Below are positions 52,516-60,636 of a stretch of 64,000 bases of DNA, one piece after another (position 1 is the stretch's first letter; each line of letters starts with the position of its first letter). The stretch is from positions 3,410,001 to 3,474,000 of the forward strand of contig NZ_RCCA01000001.1 of NCBI RefSeq assembly GCF_003663845.1, written 5' to 3'. Source of the DNA: Chryseobacterium sp. 7. Lineage in GTDB: Bacteria > Bacteroidota > Bacteroidia > Flavobacteriales > Weeksellaceae. The notes under the pieces are model-generated. The model made no database searches, was not told where the DNA came from, and was given only the letters and a program-made list of their open reading frames with translations. The position numbers and the translations under genes are program-made.

Positions 52516-53082
52516 TTAAGCTTCAGTGTTTTCTTCAGTTTCTGCAGCAGGAGCTTCTCCTTCTGTAGCTTCAGCAACAACTTCTTCAGCAGGTGCGTTA
52601 GCAGCTTCTTCAGCAGCCTTAGCATCAGCTTCAGCTTGTGCAGCAGCAGCAACTCTAGCTTCGTTTACTTTTACTTCAGCTTCTAAAGCAGCTTTCTTAG
52701 CATCAGCTTTAGCAGTTGCTAAACCTTCTACTTTACCTTGTACTTTAGAATCTTTAGCTTCTACCCAAGCATTGAATCTTTTTTCAGCTTCAGCTTCGTC
52801 AAAAGCACCTTTAGCTACACCACCTTGTAAGTGTTTTTTGTAAAGAGCACCTTTGTAAGATAGAATAGCTCTAGCAGTATCAGTAGGCTGAGCACCGTTG
52901 TTTAACCACTGTACAGCAGAATCAACGTTCAATTCGATAGTTGCCGGGTTAGTAATTGGGTTGTAAGTTCCTAGTTTTTCGATGAATCTACCATCTCTTC
53001 TAGCTCTAGAATCTGCAACCACGATGTGGAAAAAAGGTTTTCCTTTTTTACCGTGTCTTTGTAATCTGATTTTTACTGACAT
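52516..53082 (-). CDS. rpsP: Ribosomal protein S16 with long Ala/Glu-rich tail
   Basis: 188 aa. The first about 80 residues are canonical S16 (MSVKIRLQRHGKKGKPFF, DGRFIEKLGTYNP, VQWLNNGAQPTDTARAIL). The remaining about 100 residues are a low-complexity, Ala- and Glu-rich helical tail ending PAAETEENTEA. Bacterial S16 is usually near 80-90 aa; the extension is known from many Flavobacteriia and its function is not established. A TATCTTTG box lies upstream (53138-53131 on the minus strand). It is first in the rpsP-rimM operon. Confidence 0.95.
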   Translation of the reverse strand: MSVKIRLQRHGKKGKPFFHIVVADSRARRDGRFIEKLGTYNPITNPATIELNVDSAVQWLNNGAQPTDTARAILSYKGALYKKHLQGGVAKGAFDEAEAEKRFNAWVEAKDSKVQGKVEGLATAKADAKKAALEAEVKVNEARVAAAAQAEADAKAAEEAANAPAEEVVAEATEGEAPAAETEENTEA

Positions 53083-53130
53083 AATGTTTGAATTTTACGG
53101 GAACTCGTCCCAGTTAAATATTTAAGAGTG

Positions 53131-53138
53131 CAAAGATA
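53131..53138 (-). promoter_or_regulatory. -7 element (TATCTTTG) of the rpsP operon
   Basis: It matches TAnnTTTG, 48 bases before the rpsP ATG. Confidence 0.45.
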
Positions 53139-53199
53139 GTAAAAAAGTTTGAAGTAAAAAGCTTAAGGTAAAAAGTTTTATAAATTCAAATTATTTTTT

Positions 53200-53784
53200 T
53201 TAACCAAGGAATGCAAAAGAGAATATTGTTGAAATAATTACGGAAATTAAAACAGCCATAAAAACAACAAAATTATCCCGCGTCCTTCCTGTAATCCCAT
53301 AGATCACCAGATAGTTGATAATATAAACAGGTACCAGCAGAAAAAATGAAAATTCTCCGGTAGATGTCATCACAGCCTTTAAAAAAAGAAGGCCTGTAAC
53401 AGAAGCCACTATAAATCCTAAAAAACTTTTTAAAATTATTTTTCCGTCTATCTGATCATTTTCTTTCACTTTTGAAAACTGATCAAATTTATCCAGAATA
53501 AAAACTTTCAAATCACTGCCCTCGATCATTTCCGAAGAGATACTTTCAAGAATAGTATCTATCTTTTCTCCCTTCTGTACCTTTTTGTGTACCTCAAATG
53601 AGATTCTCCCTTTCTCTTTAACTAAAATTTTCCTGTATTCTGCGGCTTTTACAAATTCATCATAATTGAATTGCTGACTGATAGCTTTACGCAGTTCATC
53701 ATTAACCTTACCGGTATGATCAGTCATATGAAGATAAGCAGCATGCAAATCTTCTTCATTATAATTTCTGTAAATATTCTTCAT
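53200..53784 (-). CDS. Unknown membrane protein
   Basis: 194 aa from the ATG at 53784, whose first base is also the last base of the TAA stop of the nitroreductase gene (TAATG); an earlier in-frame Met would overlap that gene by 34 bases. The N-terminal 115 residues are soluble and charged; three hydrophobic helices follow (about 118-138, 143-163, 170-192). No family is recognised. The start arrangement indicates translational coupling to the nitroreductase. Confidence 0.7.
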   Translation of the reverse strand: MKNIYRNYNEEDLHAAYLHMTDHTGKVNDELRKAISQQFNYDEFVKAAEYRKILVKEKGRISFEVHKKVQKGEKIDTILESISSEMIEGSDLKVFILDKFDQFSKVKENDQIDGKIILKSFLGFIVASVTGLLFLKAVMTSTGEFSFFLLVPVYIINYLVIYGITGRTRDNFVVFMAVLISVIISTIFSFAFLG

Positions 53785-54293
53785 TATACCATCCCCATAT
53801 AGAAAAGCCCCAGACATTTCTGGTTTTCTTCGATAGTAAGAGAGTCTTTCAGCTCATCTACTATCTTGGGAGAGCTCCAGTAACATCCAATGTTATTTGC
53901 AGTGCAGGTAAGATACATATTCTGAACTGCCATTGAAGTAGCAGCTATTTCTTCCCATTCAGGAACCATTCCGCTGAAATTGACTACGATGGAAACCACA
54001 GCATTGGCTTTGTTAATTTTAAAACCGATATCTGCATATTTTTTTTCCAAGAAAAGTTGTTCGGGAGTTGTTGCTTTATAGATTGCCTGCATTTCTGATG
54101 CCAGCTTTGCTTTTTCTTCTCCTTTGAATATTTTGAAACGCCAAGGTTTAGTACGTTTATGATTAGGAGCAAATGTAGCAGAGTTTACAATTTCCTCTAC
54201 AACTTCCTGAGATATCTCTGTGTCTGTATAATCTTTTGGGAAAATACTTCTTCTTTGCTCTATAATTTCTTTTAAAATGGATGCATTATTCAT
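53784..54293 (-). CDS. Nitroreductase-family protein
   Basis: 169 aa. The start EIIEQRRSIFPKDYTDTEIS and the FMN-region SATFAPNHKRTKPWRFKIFK match the nitroreductase fold; MYLTCTANNIGCYWSSPKIV is also typical. It should use FMN and NAD(P)H. It is shorter than classical NfsB but in the usual range for small members. A TAATTTTG box (54305-54298) ends 5 bases before the ATG, so the mRNA may be leaderless. A membrane protein gene follows, coupled by TAATG. Confidence 0.87.
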   Translation of the reverse strand: MNNASILKEIIEQRRSIFPKDYTDTEISQEVVEEIVNSATFAPNHKRTKPWRFKIFKGEEKAKLASEMQAIYKATTPEQLFLEKKYADIGFKINKANAVVSIVVNFSGMVPEWEEIAATSMAVQNMYLTCTANNIGCYWSSPKIVDELKDSLTIEENQKCLGLFYMGMV

Positions 54294-54399
54294 ACAACAA
54301 AATTACGAAAAAGATGGATGCAGGAAGCGGAATGAAGGAAGTTTAATGTTTAGTGGGATAATAGAAATATTAAAAGCTTATCAAAATTACTTTTTACTT

Positions 54400-54849
54400 T
54401 TACAAAACCTCTATAATCTTCTGATGGATTTGGTTCAGGGTAAATTCATCGCCAGGCTTCATCCCCATCATTTTTTTGGCCATAGGACTTTCGGGAGAGA
54501 TGGCGTAGAACCTGTCTCCCTCAAAAAAAAACTCCCCTAATGACACAGATATATAAAATCTGGCTTTGTTCGTGATAACCAGAGAACCAAGCTGCACTTT
54601 TTCTGTAGCTGTATTCAGTACTTTTGCCATATTTCTTTTAAGATCATTCAAAGCCCCCAGCTGCCGCTGCATCTGGTAAATCTCCTCCTGCATCTCTTCT
54701 CTCATGCTGTCATATTTCGGAGTTTTTTTGATGTCCCGGCTGGCTTCCTGAGTAAATTCAATAAAGTTTTTAAGTTTTTCAATTTTCTCTGCGATGGTAG
54801 TTTTTACAAAGTCTCTGATGTCACTTTTTTCAAATACAATCTTCTCCAT
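54400..54849 (-). CDS. GreA/GreB-like transcript-cleavage factor
   Basis: 149 aa. The N-terminal part is a helical coiled-coil region (about 15-80), and the C-terminal FKBP-like domain shows GSLVITNKARFYISVS and SPMAKKMMGMKPGDEF, the Gre signature ending. It may bind the RNA polymerase secondary channel. It is diverged from canonical GreA, so another Gre-like role (as in Rnk-type proteins) is possible. It is a single-gene unit. Confidence 0.75.
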   Translation of the reverse strand: MEKIVFEKSDIRDFVKTTIAEKIEKLKNFIEFTQEASRDIKKTPKYDSMREEMQEEIYQMQRQLGALNDLKRNMAKVLNTATEKVQLGSLVITNKARFYISVSLGEFFFEGDRFYAISPESPMAKKMMGMKPGDEFTLNQIHQKIIEVL

Positions 54850-54978
54850 ACAATCTATTCTTTATGCTATTCTTTATATAAAGATAATATTTTTAGAATA
54901 ATATTTCTTCGGCTTAACATAAAATAACGATGACTAATTACAACTTGATTAGCGAGATCGGTAAAAAAGAATTGTAAT

Positions 54979-55005
54979 AAAAAAGCCTTGTAGATTTTAC
55001 AAGGC
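54979..55005 (-). terminator. Terminator of the SRPBCC gene at 55013
   Basis: GCCTTGTA and TACAAGGC arms around 5 bases, followed on the minus strand by T's. Confidence 0.85.
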
Positions 55006-55012
55006 TTCCATT

Positions 55013-55543
55013 TTATTTTTCAGCGAGTTTCTTCAGATCACCAAGGCCCTGGCTAAACATCTTATCCATATTTTCGTTCATCAGCGGTTTCATAATCTTC
55101 ATCATTGGAGACAGCTCATTATCTATCATCCAGGTCACTTTAGTACCGCTTCCTTCAGGAGTCAGAATGAAATTGGCTTTCATATCTCCTTCAAAAGGTT
55201 CTATAAAGTGAAGTTTTGTTCCCATTTTCTGATTAGGTACCAGCTCTGTAATAGACTGCTCACCTTCACCTACATTTTTATCTCCTTTCCAATGATAAGA
55301 ATCACCTAACTTATCTCCTTCTCCCGAATACGTAATTACAATGTTTTTATCAGCTTTAGAAAAAGGATCCCATTGATTGTATCCTTTTAAGTTACCTGTA
55401 TAAGCCCATACTTTTTCCTTTGGAGCATTAATGATAACCGATTTTTCATAGTGGTAATCTTTACTGAAAGCCAGCATGGCAATAACAGCATAGATAAGAA
55501 TCAGTACGATAATAGTACCAATAATTTTTAAGAGTGTTTTCAT
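55013..55543 (-). CDS. SRPBCC-fold protein
   Basis: 176 aa. An N-terminal hydrophobic segment (IGTIIVLILIYAVIAMLAF) is followed by a polyketide-cyclase/START-like helix-grip domain (EKSVIINAPKEKVWAYTGNL, TKVTWMIDNELSPM). The anchor suggests a membrane- or periplasm-facing position. Ligand unknown. Single-gene unit. Confidence 0.85.
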   Translation of the reverse strand: MKTLLKIIGTIIVLILIYAVIAMLAFSKDYHYEKSVIINAPKEKVWAYTGNLKGYNQWDPFSKADKNIVITYSGEGDKLGDSYHWKGDKNVGEGEQSITELVPNQKMGTKLHFIEPFEGDMKANFILTPEGSGTKVTWMIDNELSPMMKIMKPLMNENMDKMFSQGLGDLKKLAEK

Positions 55544-55757
55544 AATCTGTATATTTAAGGTTATTTATTTTAATAATGATTTTAAAATCCGTTTTCAAAA
55601 TTAAATATTCCCACATCACTCCCTCTTTCCATATGACAAGATTAATTAAAGATAAGGTATTTTTGTCATAACTTGTCAGTGAGGCATTATTTTTGACCGT
55701 TTCAGCTGGGATTCCCAATGAATCCTTACATTTACCTTATTATAAAAAGATCAAAAA

Positions 55758-57776
55758 ATGAATATTTTAACAGAAAAATTTAGCACTCCATATCATTCGG
55801 CACCGTTCAACAGTATTAAAAATGAAGATTATCTTCCTGCATTTCAGGATTTGATTCAAAAATCTGAAGCAGAAATTGATGCCATTGTCAACAATCCTGA
55901 TGCCCCTACTTTCGAAAATGTAATTGAAGCTTTGGCATATTCCGGGGAACAGCTGGATGTGGTTTCTAATATTTTTTTCAATTTAAATTCTGCAGAGACC
56001 AGTGACGAAATTCAGCAGATTGCACAGGAAGTTTCTCCGATCTTAACAGAATATTCTTCAAAAATTTCTCAAAATAAAGCCCTTTTCAACAAAATCAAAA
56101 AAGTATATGATGAAAAGGAAAAATATAATCTTAATGAAGAGCAGGAAATGCTTTTGAATGAGACCTACAAAGGTTTTGTAAGAAGCGGAGCTCTGCTGAA
56201 TGAGGAAGACAAAGAAAAACTAAAGAAAATCAGTATGGATCTTTCTTTAAAATCTTTACAGTTCGGACAAAATGTACTGGCCTCTACAAATGCTTATTTT
56301 AAGCATATTACCAGTAAAGAGGATCTTGCAGGAATTCCTGAAGCCATCATCGATCAATATGCTGAGGAAGCTAAAGAAAGAAATCTTGAAGACTGGGTAG
56401 TAACGTTACAATATCCAAGCTATATTCCTTTCATGACCTATGCTGAAAACCGTGAACTGAGAAAGGAACTGGCTTTAGCCAATGGTAAAAAGTCATTCGA
56501 TGGTGGAGAATTTGACAATCAAAATTTAATTAAAGAGCTTTTGAATTTAAAGCAGCAGAAAGCAGAACTTCTCGGATATAAAAACTATGCAGATTTCGTA
56601 CTGGAAGAAAGAATGGCTAAGTCCCCGGTAAAGGTTTTAGATTTTTTAAATGAACTTTTAACCAAAGCGAAACCTTATGCTGATAAAGAAATTGATGAAT
56701 TAAAAGCTTTGGCAAAAGCCGACGGAATTCAAGAAATGCAAGGCTATGACCACGCTTTTTATGCTGAAAAACTTCGTAAGGCTAAATTTGATCTTAACGA
56801 TGAAGAATTAAAACCTTATTTCCCATTAAATCAGGTACAGGATGCTGTTTTTGGGTTGGCTGGACAACTTTTCGGACTGACTTTTGAGGAAAGAAACGAC
56901 ATTCCAAAATACCATGAAGATGTAAAAGTATACGAAGTAAAAGAAAACGGGACTTATAAATCTCTTTTATACGTTGATTATTTCCCAAGAAAAGGGAAAA
57001 GAGCCGGAGCATGGATGACCAGCTACAAAAACCAATACAAGCAAAACGGCGAAAATTCCCGTCCGCATATTTCAATTGTCTGCAATTTCAGCAAACCTAC
57101 AAAAGACGCGCCTAGCTTACTGACATTCCAGGAAGTGACTACTTTATTCCACGAATTTGGGCATGCCCTTCACGGAATGATGGCCGATACTCAATATCCT
57201 AGCCTTTCGGGAACTTCCGTAAAATGGGATTTTGTGGAACTTCCATCACAGTTTCTGGAAAATTTCTGTTATGAACCGGAATTCTTAAAAACATTTGCAA
57301 AGCATTATAAAACAGGTGAAGTCCTTCCAGACGAAAAAATTGAAAAAATAGAGCAGTCTAAAAACTTCATGGAAGGGTATCAGACTTTAAGACAACTAGG
57401 TTTTGGACTTTTGGACATGAACTATCATACAAAAGTGGCAGAACTGGAGAACGAGAGTGTAAAAGAATTTGAGGATAAATACACCAAAGCAACCACTCTT
57501 TATCCTTCCAACTCGGAAACGGCAATGAGCCCAAGTTTCTCACACATTTTCCAGGGGGGATATTCCGCAGGATATTATTCTTACAAATGGGCAGAAGTTC
57601 TGGATGCTGATGCTTTCCAATATTTCAAAGAAAACGGCATCTTCAATCCTGAGATTGCAGCCAAATATAAAGTATTGCTTTCTTCGGGAGGAACAAAAGA
57701 TCCAATGGAGCTTTACAAGAATTTCAGAGGTAGTGAACCGAAAGTGGAAAGCTTGCTGAAAAGAGCATTTGGATAA
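55758..57776 (+). CDS. M3-family oligopeptidase
   Basis: 672 aa. The zinc motif HEFGHALHG is near residue 463, with a third ligand expected in the following helix (LPSQFLENF region). The family includes oligopeptidase A and peptidyl-dipeptidase Dcp; length fits. There is no signal peptide, so cytoplasmic. It cleaves peptides of moderate length. Own terminator; single-gene unit. Confidence 0.94.
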   Translation: MNILTEKFSTPYHSAPFNSIKNEDYLPAFQDLIQKSEAEIDAIVNNPDAPTFENVIEALAYSGEQLDVVSNIFFNLNSAETSDEIQQIAQEVSPILTEYSSKISQNKALFNKIKKVYDEKEKYNLNEEQEMLLNETYKGFVRSGALLNEEDKEKLKKISMDLSLKSLQFGQNVLASTNAYFKHITSKEDLAGIPEAIIDQYAEEAKERNLEDWVVTLQYPSYIPFMTYAENRELRKELALANGKKSFDGGEFDNQNLIKELLNLKQQKAELLGYKNYADFVLEERMAKSPVKVLDFLNELLTKAKPYADKEIDELKALAKADGIQEMQGYDHAFYAEKLRKAKFDLNDEELKPYFPLNQVQDAVFGLAGQLFGLTFEERNDIPKYHEDVKVYEVKENGTYKSLLYVDYFPRKGKRAGAWMTSYKNQYKQNGENSRPHISIVCNFSKPTKDAPSLLTFQEVTTLFHEFGHALHGMMADTQYPSLSGTSVKWDFVELPSQFLENFCYEPEFLKTFAKHYKTGEVLPDEKIEKIEQSKNFMEGYQTLRQLGFGLLDMNYHTKVAELENESVKEFEDKYTKATTLYPSNSETAMSPSFSHIFQGGYSAGYYSYKWAEVLDADAFQYFKENGIFNPEIAAKYKVLLSSGGTKDPMELYKNFRGSEPKVESLLKRAFG

Positions 57777-57796
57777 CCAATAAGAAAATACAATAT

Positions 57797-57826
57797 AAAA
57801 AGAACAGCAGTTGCTGTTCTTTTTTG
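57797..57826 (+). terminator. Terminator of the M3 peptidase gene
   Basis: AGAACAGCA and TGCTGTTCT arms with a 2-base loop, followed by T's. Confidence 0.8.
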
Positions 57827-57895
57827 TTTTGTGATTACGCATATTATGCTTCACTAAATTTTGTAAATTAGTCGTCTAACAACCTCAAATTCTAC

Positions 57896-58315
57896 ATGAC
57901 CATCCAAGAACAAATCCAGGACTATATCAACAGCCAGCCTGAAACAAAGCGTAATGATATGCAGGAACTCCACAACATCATTCTGATTCTTATGCCGGAA
58001 TGCCAGCTGTGGTTTCTCGATGGTAAAAACAGCGAAAATAAAACCGTTTCCAATCCCAACATCGGATATGGATCTTATACCATACAATATGCAGGCGGAA
58101 AAACCAGAGAATTTTACCAGATCGGAATGAGTGCCAATACAACAGGGATTTCCATCTATGTTATGAATATCAGTGATAAAACTTACCTTTCAAAAACTTA
58201 CGGTGAGAAGATGGGTAAAGCCAGTGTAACGGGATATTGTATTAAATTCAAAGCATTGAAAGATATCAACATTGAAATACTGAAAGCTGCAATACTGGAT
58301 GGACTTAAAGAGTAA
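57896..58315 (+). CDS. DUF1801-like small protein
   Basis: 139 aa. The pattern VNDYINSQPETKR-like start (IQDYINSQPETKRNDMQELH) and IGYGSYTIQYAGGKTREFYQ fit the DUF1801/YdhG-like (CyaY-like fold) family. Its function is not established. Soluble, no signal. It lies 41 bases before the next small gene on the same strand. Confidence 0.7.
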   Translation: MTIQEQIQDYINSQPETKRNDMQELHNIILILMPECQLWFLDGKNSENKTVSNPNIGYGSYTIQYAGGKTREFYQIGMSANTTGISIYVMNISDKTYLSKTYGEKMGKASVTGYCIKFKALKDINIEILKAAILDGLKE

Positions 58316-58320
58316 AAAGC

Positions 58321-58328
58321 TAAATTTG
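58321..58328 (+). promoter_or_regulatory. -7 element (TAAATTTG) before the TPR gene
   Basis: It matches TAnnTTTG, 32 bases before the ATG at 58361, just after the DUF1801 stop. Confidence 0.4.
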
Positions 58329-58360
58329 CACATTAAGCATTCATTCTGTAATTTTAAATA

Positions 58361-58744
58361 ATGAGTAGTATAACATTAAGATTAGAAAACGTAAAAAAAC
58401 TTCAGGCTAAAAGATGGGAAAATGAAGACCATTGGGACACTTTGAACGAGCTTTTAGTGAAAGAATTAGAGGAAGTTTTACTTATTGAACCTGAAAATAC
58501 TTCAGCTTTAATCAATATTGGTGCTATTTATTCTGATATGGGAGAAAATGAAATGGCTCTGGAGTATTTAAAAAAGGCATTGTATTTTGGCTCCAAAGAC
58601 AAAAATCTTTTTGTAAATCTCGCTATTGTGCTTGTTTATATGGAGAAACATCAGGAAGACTATCTGGAATACCTTGAAGAAGCTGAGGATAAAACAGAAG
58701 ATCCTCTTACTTTTAAAGCTTATTTTGATCCGCAGTCCCGTTAA
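58361..58744 (+). CDS. Small TPR-like protein
   Basis: 127 aa. One clear TPR-type pair (ALINIGAIYSDMGENEMALE then YLKKALYFGSKDKNLF) plus flanking helices. Soluble. A protein-protein adaptor role is likely; partner unknown. The 3' neighbour is the small membrane gene at 58771. Confidence 0.7.
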   Translation: MSSITLRLENVKKLQAKRWENEDHWDTLNELLVKELEEVLLIEPENTSALINIGAIYSDMGENEMALEYLKKALYFGSKDKNLFVNLAIVLVYMEKHQEDYLEYLEEAEDKTEDPLTFKAYFDPQSR

Positions 58745-58770
58745 AATTTATTCAATTAAAACCTAAAATC

Positions 58771-58971
58771 ATGTTATTAGCCATATTACTGCCCTTCTTA
58801 TCTTTCATGGTCCGAGGAAAAGTTCTTACAGGAATTGTCTGCCTAATCTTACAAATCACCTTGATCGGATGGCTTCCTGCTGCCATTTGGGCCGTACTTT
58901 CTTTAAATAATGCAAGAGCCGATAAAAGAAATGACAGGCTGATAAAAGCAATGCGGGAAAACAAAAGATAA
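58771..58971 (+). CDS. YqaE/Pmp3-like small membrane protein
   Basis: 66 aa with two membrane helices (LLAILLPFLSFMVRGK, and LILQITLIGWLPAAIWAVLS) and a charged tail (ARADKRNDRLIKAMRENKR). The pattern resembles YqaE/Pmp3 stress-linked proteolipids, though the usual GxxG motif is weak. Function uncertain; small size makes the call tentative. Confidence 0.6.
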   Translation: MLLAILLPFLSFMVRGKVLTGIVCLILQITLIGWLPAAIWAVLSLNNARADKRNDRLIKAMRENKR

Positions 58972-59071
58972 AGCTTATTCCAATCAACCACAAACAACTG
59001 ATTTAAAATCAATTAATAAACACCATCTATTATTTTTAAAATATTTGATTTATAAATTTTATCAAAAATAT

Positions 59072-59102
59072 TTGCGAAACCGAAAAGTTGCGCATATATT
59101 TG
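59072..59102 (+). promoter_or_regulatory. Promoter of the ArsR operon
   Basis: TTG (59072-59074) and TATATTTG (59095-59102) are separated by 20 bases, close to the Bacteroidota consensus. Confidence 0.7.
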
Positions 59103-59103
59103 C

Positions 59104-59115
59104 AACCATATGGTT
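59104..59115 (+). promoter_or_regulatory. Palindromic operator (AACCATATGGTT) at the transcription start
   Basis: It is a perfect 12-bp palindrome directly after the -7 box, covering the expected transcription start and ending 17 bases before the regulator ATG at 59133. It is the likely autoregulatory site of the ArsR-type protein. Confidence 0.65.
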
Positions 59116-59132
59116 TCATTTAAAAATTATTG

Positions 59133-59456
59133 ATGATGAGAAGAGATATTTTCCAGGCTATAGCAGATCCCACACGCAGGGCTATTATTACACTGATCGC
59201 AGTACAGGCAATGACTCCAAATGCCATAGCAGAGCACTTTGATACCACCAGACAGGCCGTTTCAAAACATCTGAAAATTCTGACTGAGTGCGAATTGGTA
59301 ATCCAAAATCACCAGGGAAGAGAAATTTATTACTTTTTAGAAATTGATAAAATGAAAGAAATAGATCATTGGCTGGAACAATTCAGAAAGATTTGGGAAA
59401 GCCGTTTTGAACAGCTTGACACTTTACTGGCAACATTAAAAAGCCAGCAGAAATAA
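59133..59456 (+). CDS. ArsR-family transcriptional regulator
   Basis: 107 aa from the ATG at 59133 (a second Met follows immediately). Winged-helix DNA-binding segment: LIAVQAMTPNAIAEHFDTTR then QAVSKHLKILTECELVIQN. There is no clear metal-binding Cys pair, so it is the type that often regulates an adjacent SRPBCC gene. The promoter and palindrome immediately upstream indicate autoregulation. It is the first of three genes with the two SRPBCC proteins. Confidence 0.88.
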   Translation: MMRRDIFQAIADPTRRAIITLIAVQAMTPNAIAEHFDTTRQAVSKHLKILTECELVIQNHQGREIYYFLEIDKMKEIDHWLEQFRKIWESRFEQLDTLLATLKSQQK

Positions 59457-59495
59457 ACTCTATCATTTAACCAAAACAAACTATAAAATACTATT

Positions 59496-59999
59496 ATGAA
59501 ACATCATCTTCAGTTCGATTTCCTTGCAGATAAGGAAAAGAACACTTTAACAATCAGACGTGAGTTTATGGCCAACCGACCATTAGTTTGGGACTGTTAC
59601 ACAAAGAGTGAACTTCTTGACCGTTGGTTTGCCCCAAAGCCACTGACAACAAAAACAAAATCAATGGAATTCCGTGAAGGCGGCCACTGGCACTATGCCA
59701 TGGTAGAACCAGATGGAAAAGAATATTGGGGATGGATCGGTTACCACAAGATCAACCCTATTGATTCTTATACTTCCAGCGATGCATTTTGTAATGAGCA
59801 AGGAGAAATTAATGCTGCCCTTCCCCAGGCTGAATGGGCAGTCACTTTCACGGATAAAAATGAAAACACCCTTGTAGAAATCATTGTTTCTTATCAATCC
59901 TTAACCGATCTTGAAACTATTATAGAAATGGGTATGGAACAGGGAATGATGGCCACACTGGAAAAACTTGACGAATTATTATTAACATTAAACCCATAA
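59496..59999 (+). CDS. SRPBCC (AHSA1-like) protein
   Basis: 167 aa. The AHSA1/START-like helix-grip fold is recognisable from IRREFMANRPLVWDCYTKSE, FREGGHWHYAMVEPDGKEYW and a long C-terminal helix (IEMGMEQGMMATLEKLDELL). It lies 39 bases after the ArsR gene and 2 bases before the next SRPBCC gene. Likely binds a hydrophobic ligand; which one is unknown. Confidence 0.88.
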   Translation: MKHHLQFDFLADKEKNTLTIRREFMANRPLVWDCYTKSELLDRWFAPKPLTTKTKSMEFREGGHWHYAMVEPDGKEYWGWIGYHKINPIDSYTSSDAFCNEQGEINAALPQAEWAVTFTDKNENTLVEIIVSYQSLTDLETIIEMGMEQGMMATLEKLDELLLTLNP

Positions 60000-60001
60000 A
60001 A

Positions 60002-60415
60002 ATGAGCCACAAAATCACAGTTTCTGCTACCATTAATGCAGATGCAAAAAAAGTATGGAGCTATTATACGAATCCTGAACACATCACTCAATGGAACTTT
60101 GCCGACCCTTCATGGCAGTGCCCTTCTGCCTCCAATGATATGAAAGTAGGTGGAAAATACTCTGCAAGAATGGAAGCTAAAGACGGAAGTTTCGGTTTCG
60201 ATTTTGAAGCAGTTTATGATGAAATAAAAGATGGTGAAAACTTTAGGTACACCATGCCGGACGGAAGACAGGTGCAGGTTGACTTTAAAGAAAATACCGG
60301 TCAAACTAATGTAGATGTAGATTTTGATCCGGAAAACCAGAATCCTGAAGAAATGCAGAAAGGAGGCTGGCAGGCTATTCTTGATAATTTCAAGAAATAT
60401 ACGGAAGCCAATTAG
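60002..60415 (+). CDS. SRPBCC (AHSA1-like) protein
   Basis: 137 aa. KITVSATINADAKKVWSYYT begins the fold; FDFEAVYDEIKDGENFRYTM and the C-terminal helix GGWQAILDNFKKYTE complete it. The start is 2 bases after the stop of the other SRPBCC gene. The ArsR/SRPBCC/SRPBCC set recurs in bacteria, usually under ArsR autoregulation. Ligand unknown. Confidence 0.87.
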   Translation: MSHKITVSATINADAKKVWSYYTNPEHITQWNFADPSWQCPSASNDMKVGGKYSARMEAKDGSFGFDFEAVYDEIKDGENFRYTMPDGRQVQVDFKENTGQTNVDVDFDPENQNPEEMQKGGWQAILDNFKKYTEAN

Positions 60416-60492
60416 AATATTTTCCAATCAAGAATGGATACAAGGTCGGATGTTTTACATTCAGCTTTTGTTTTTAAATGTTCAATTTTTTA

Positions 60493-60521
60493 TCCTTGTC
60501 AAGGTGTTAAACTTGACAGGG
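60493..60521 (+). terminator. Hairpin after the SRPBCC operon
   Basis: CCTTGTCAAG and CTTGACAGGG arms around 8 bases; a second small hairpin (AGTTTC, GAAACT) follows at 60525-60539. T-run is weak. It may be a dispersed repeat. Confidence 0.45.
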
Positions 60522-60636
60522 ATAGTTTCTTAGAAACTCATAACTACTTCTTTTTAAAAATAAAAATCTCACGCACTATATTGCATAACATAGTAATATA
60601 AATAAATCATATCTTTGCATAACAAATTACATAGAT

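Noticed and set aside
59045..59242. Reading frame across the ArsR promoter
   Set aside because: It covers promoter, operator and the regulator start; no family pattern.
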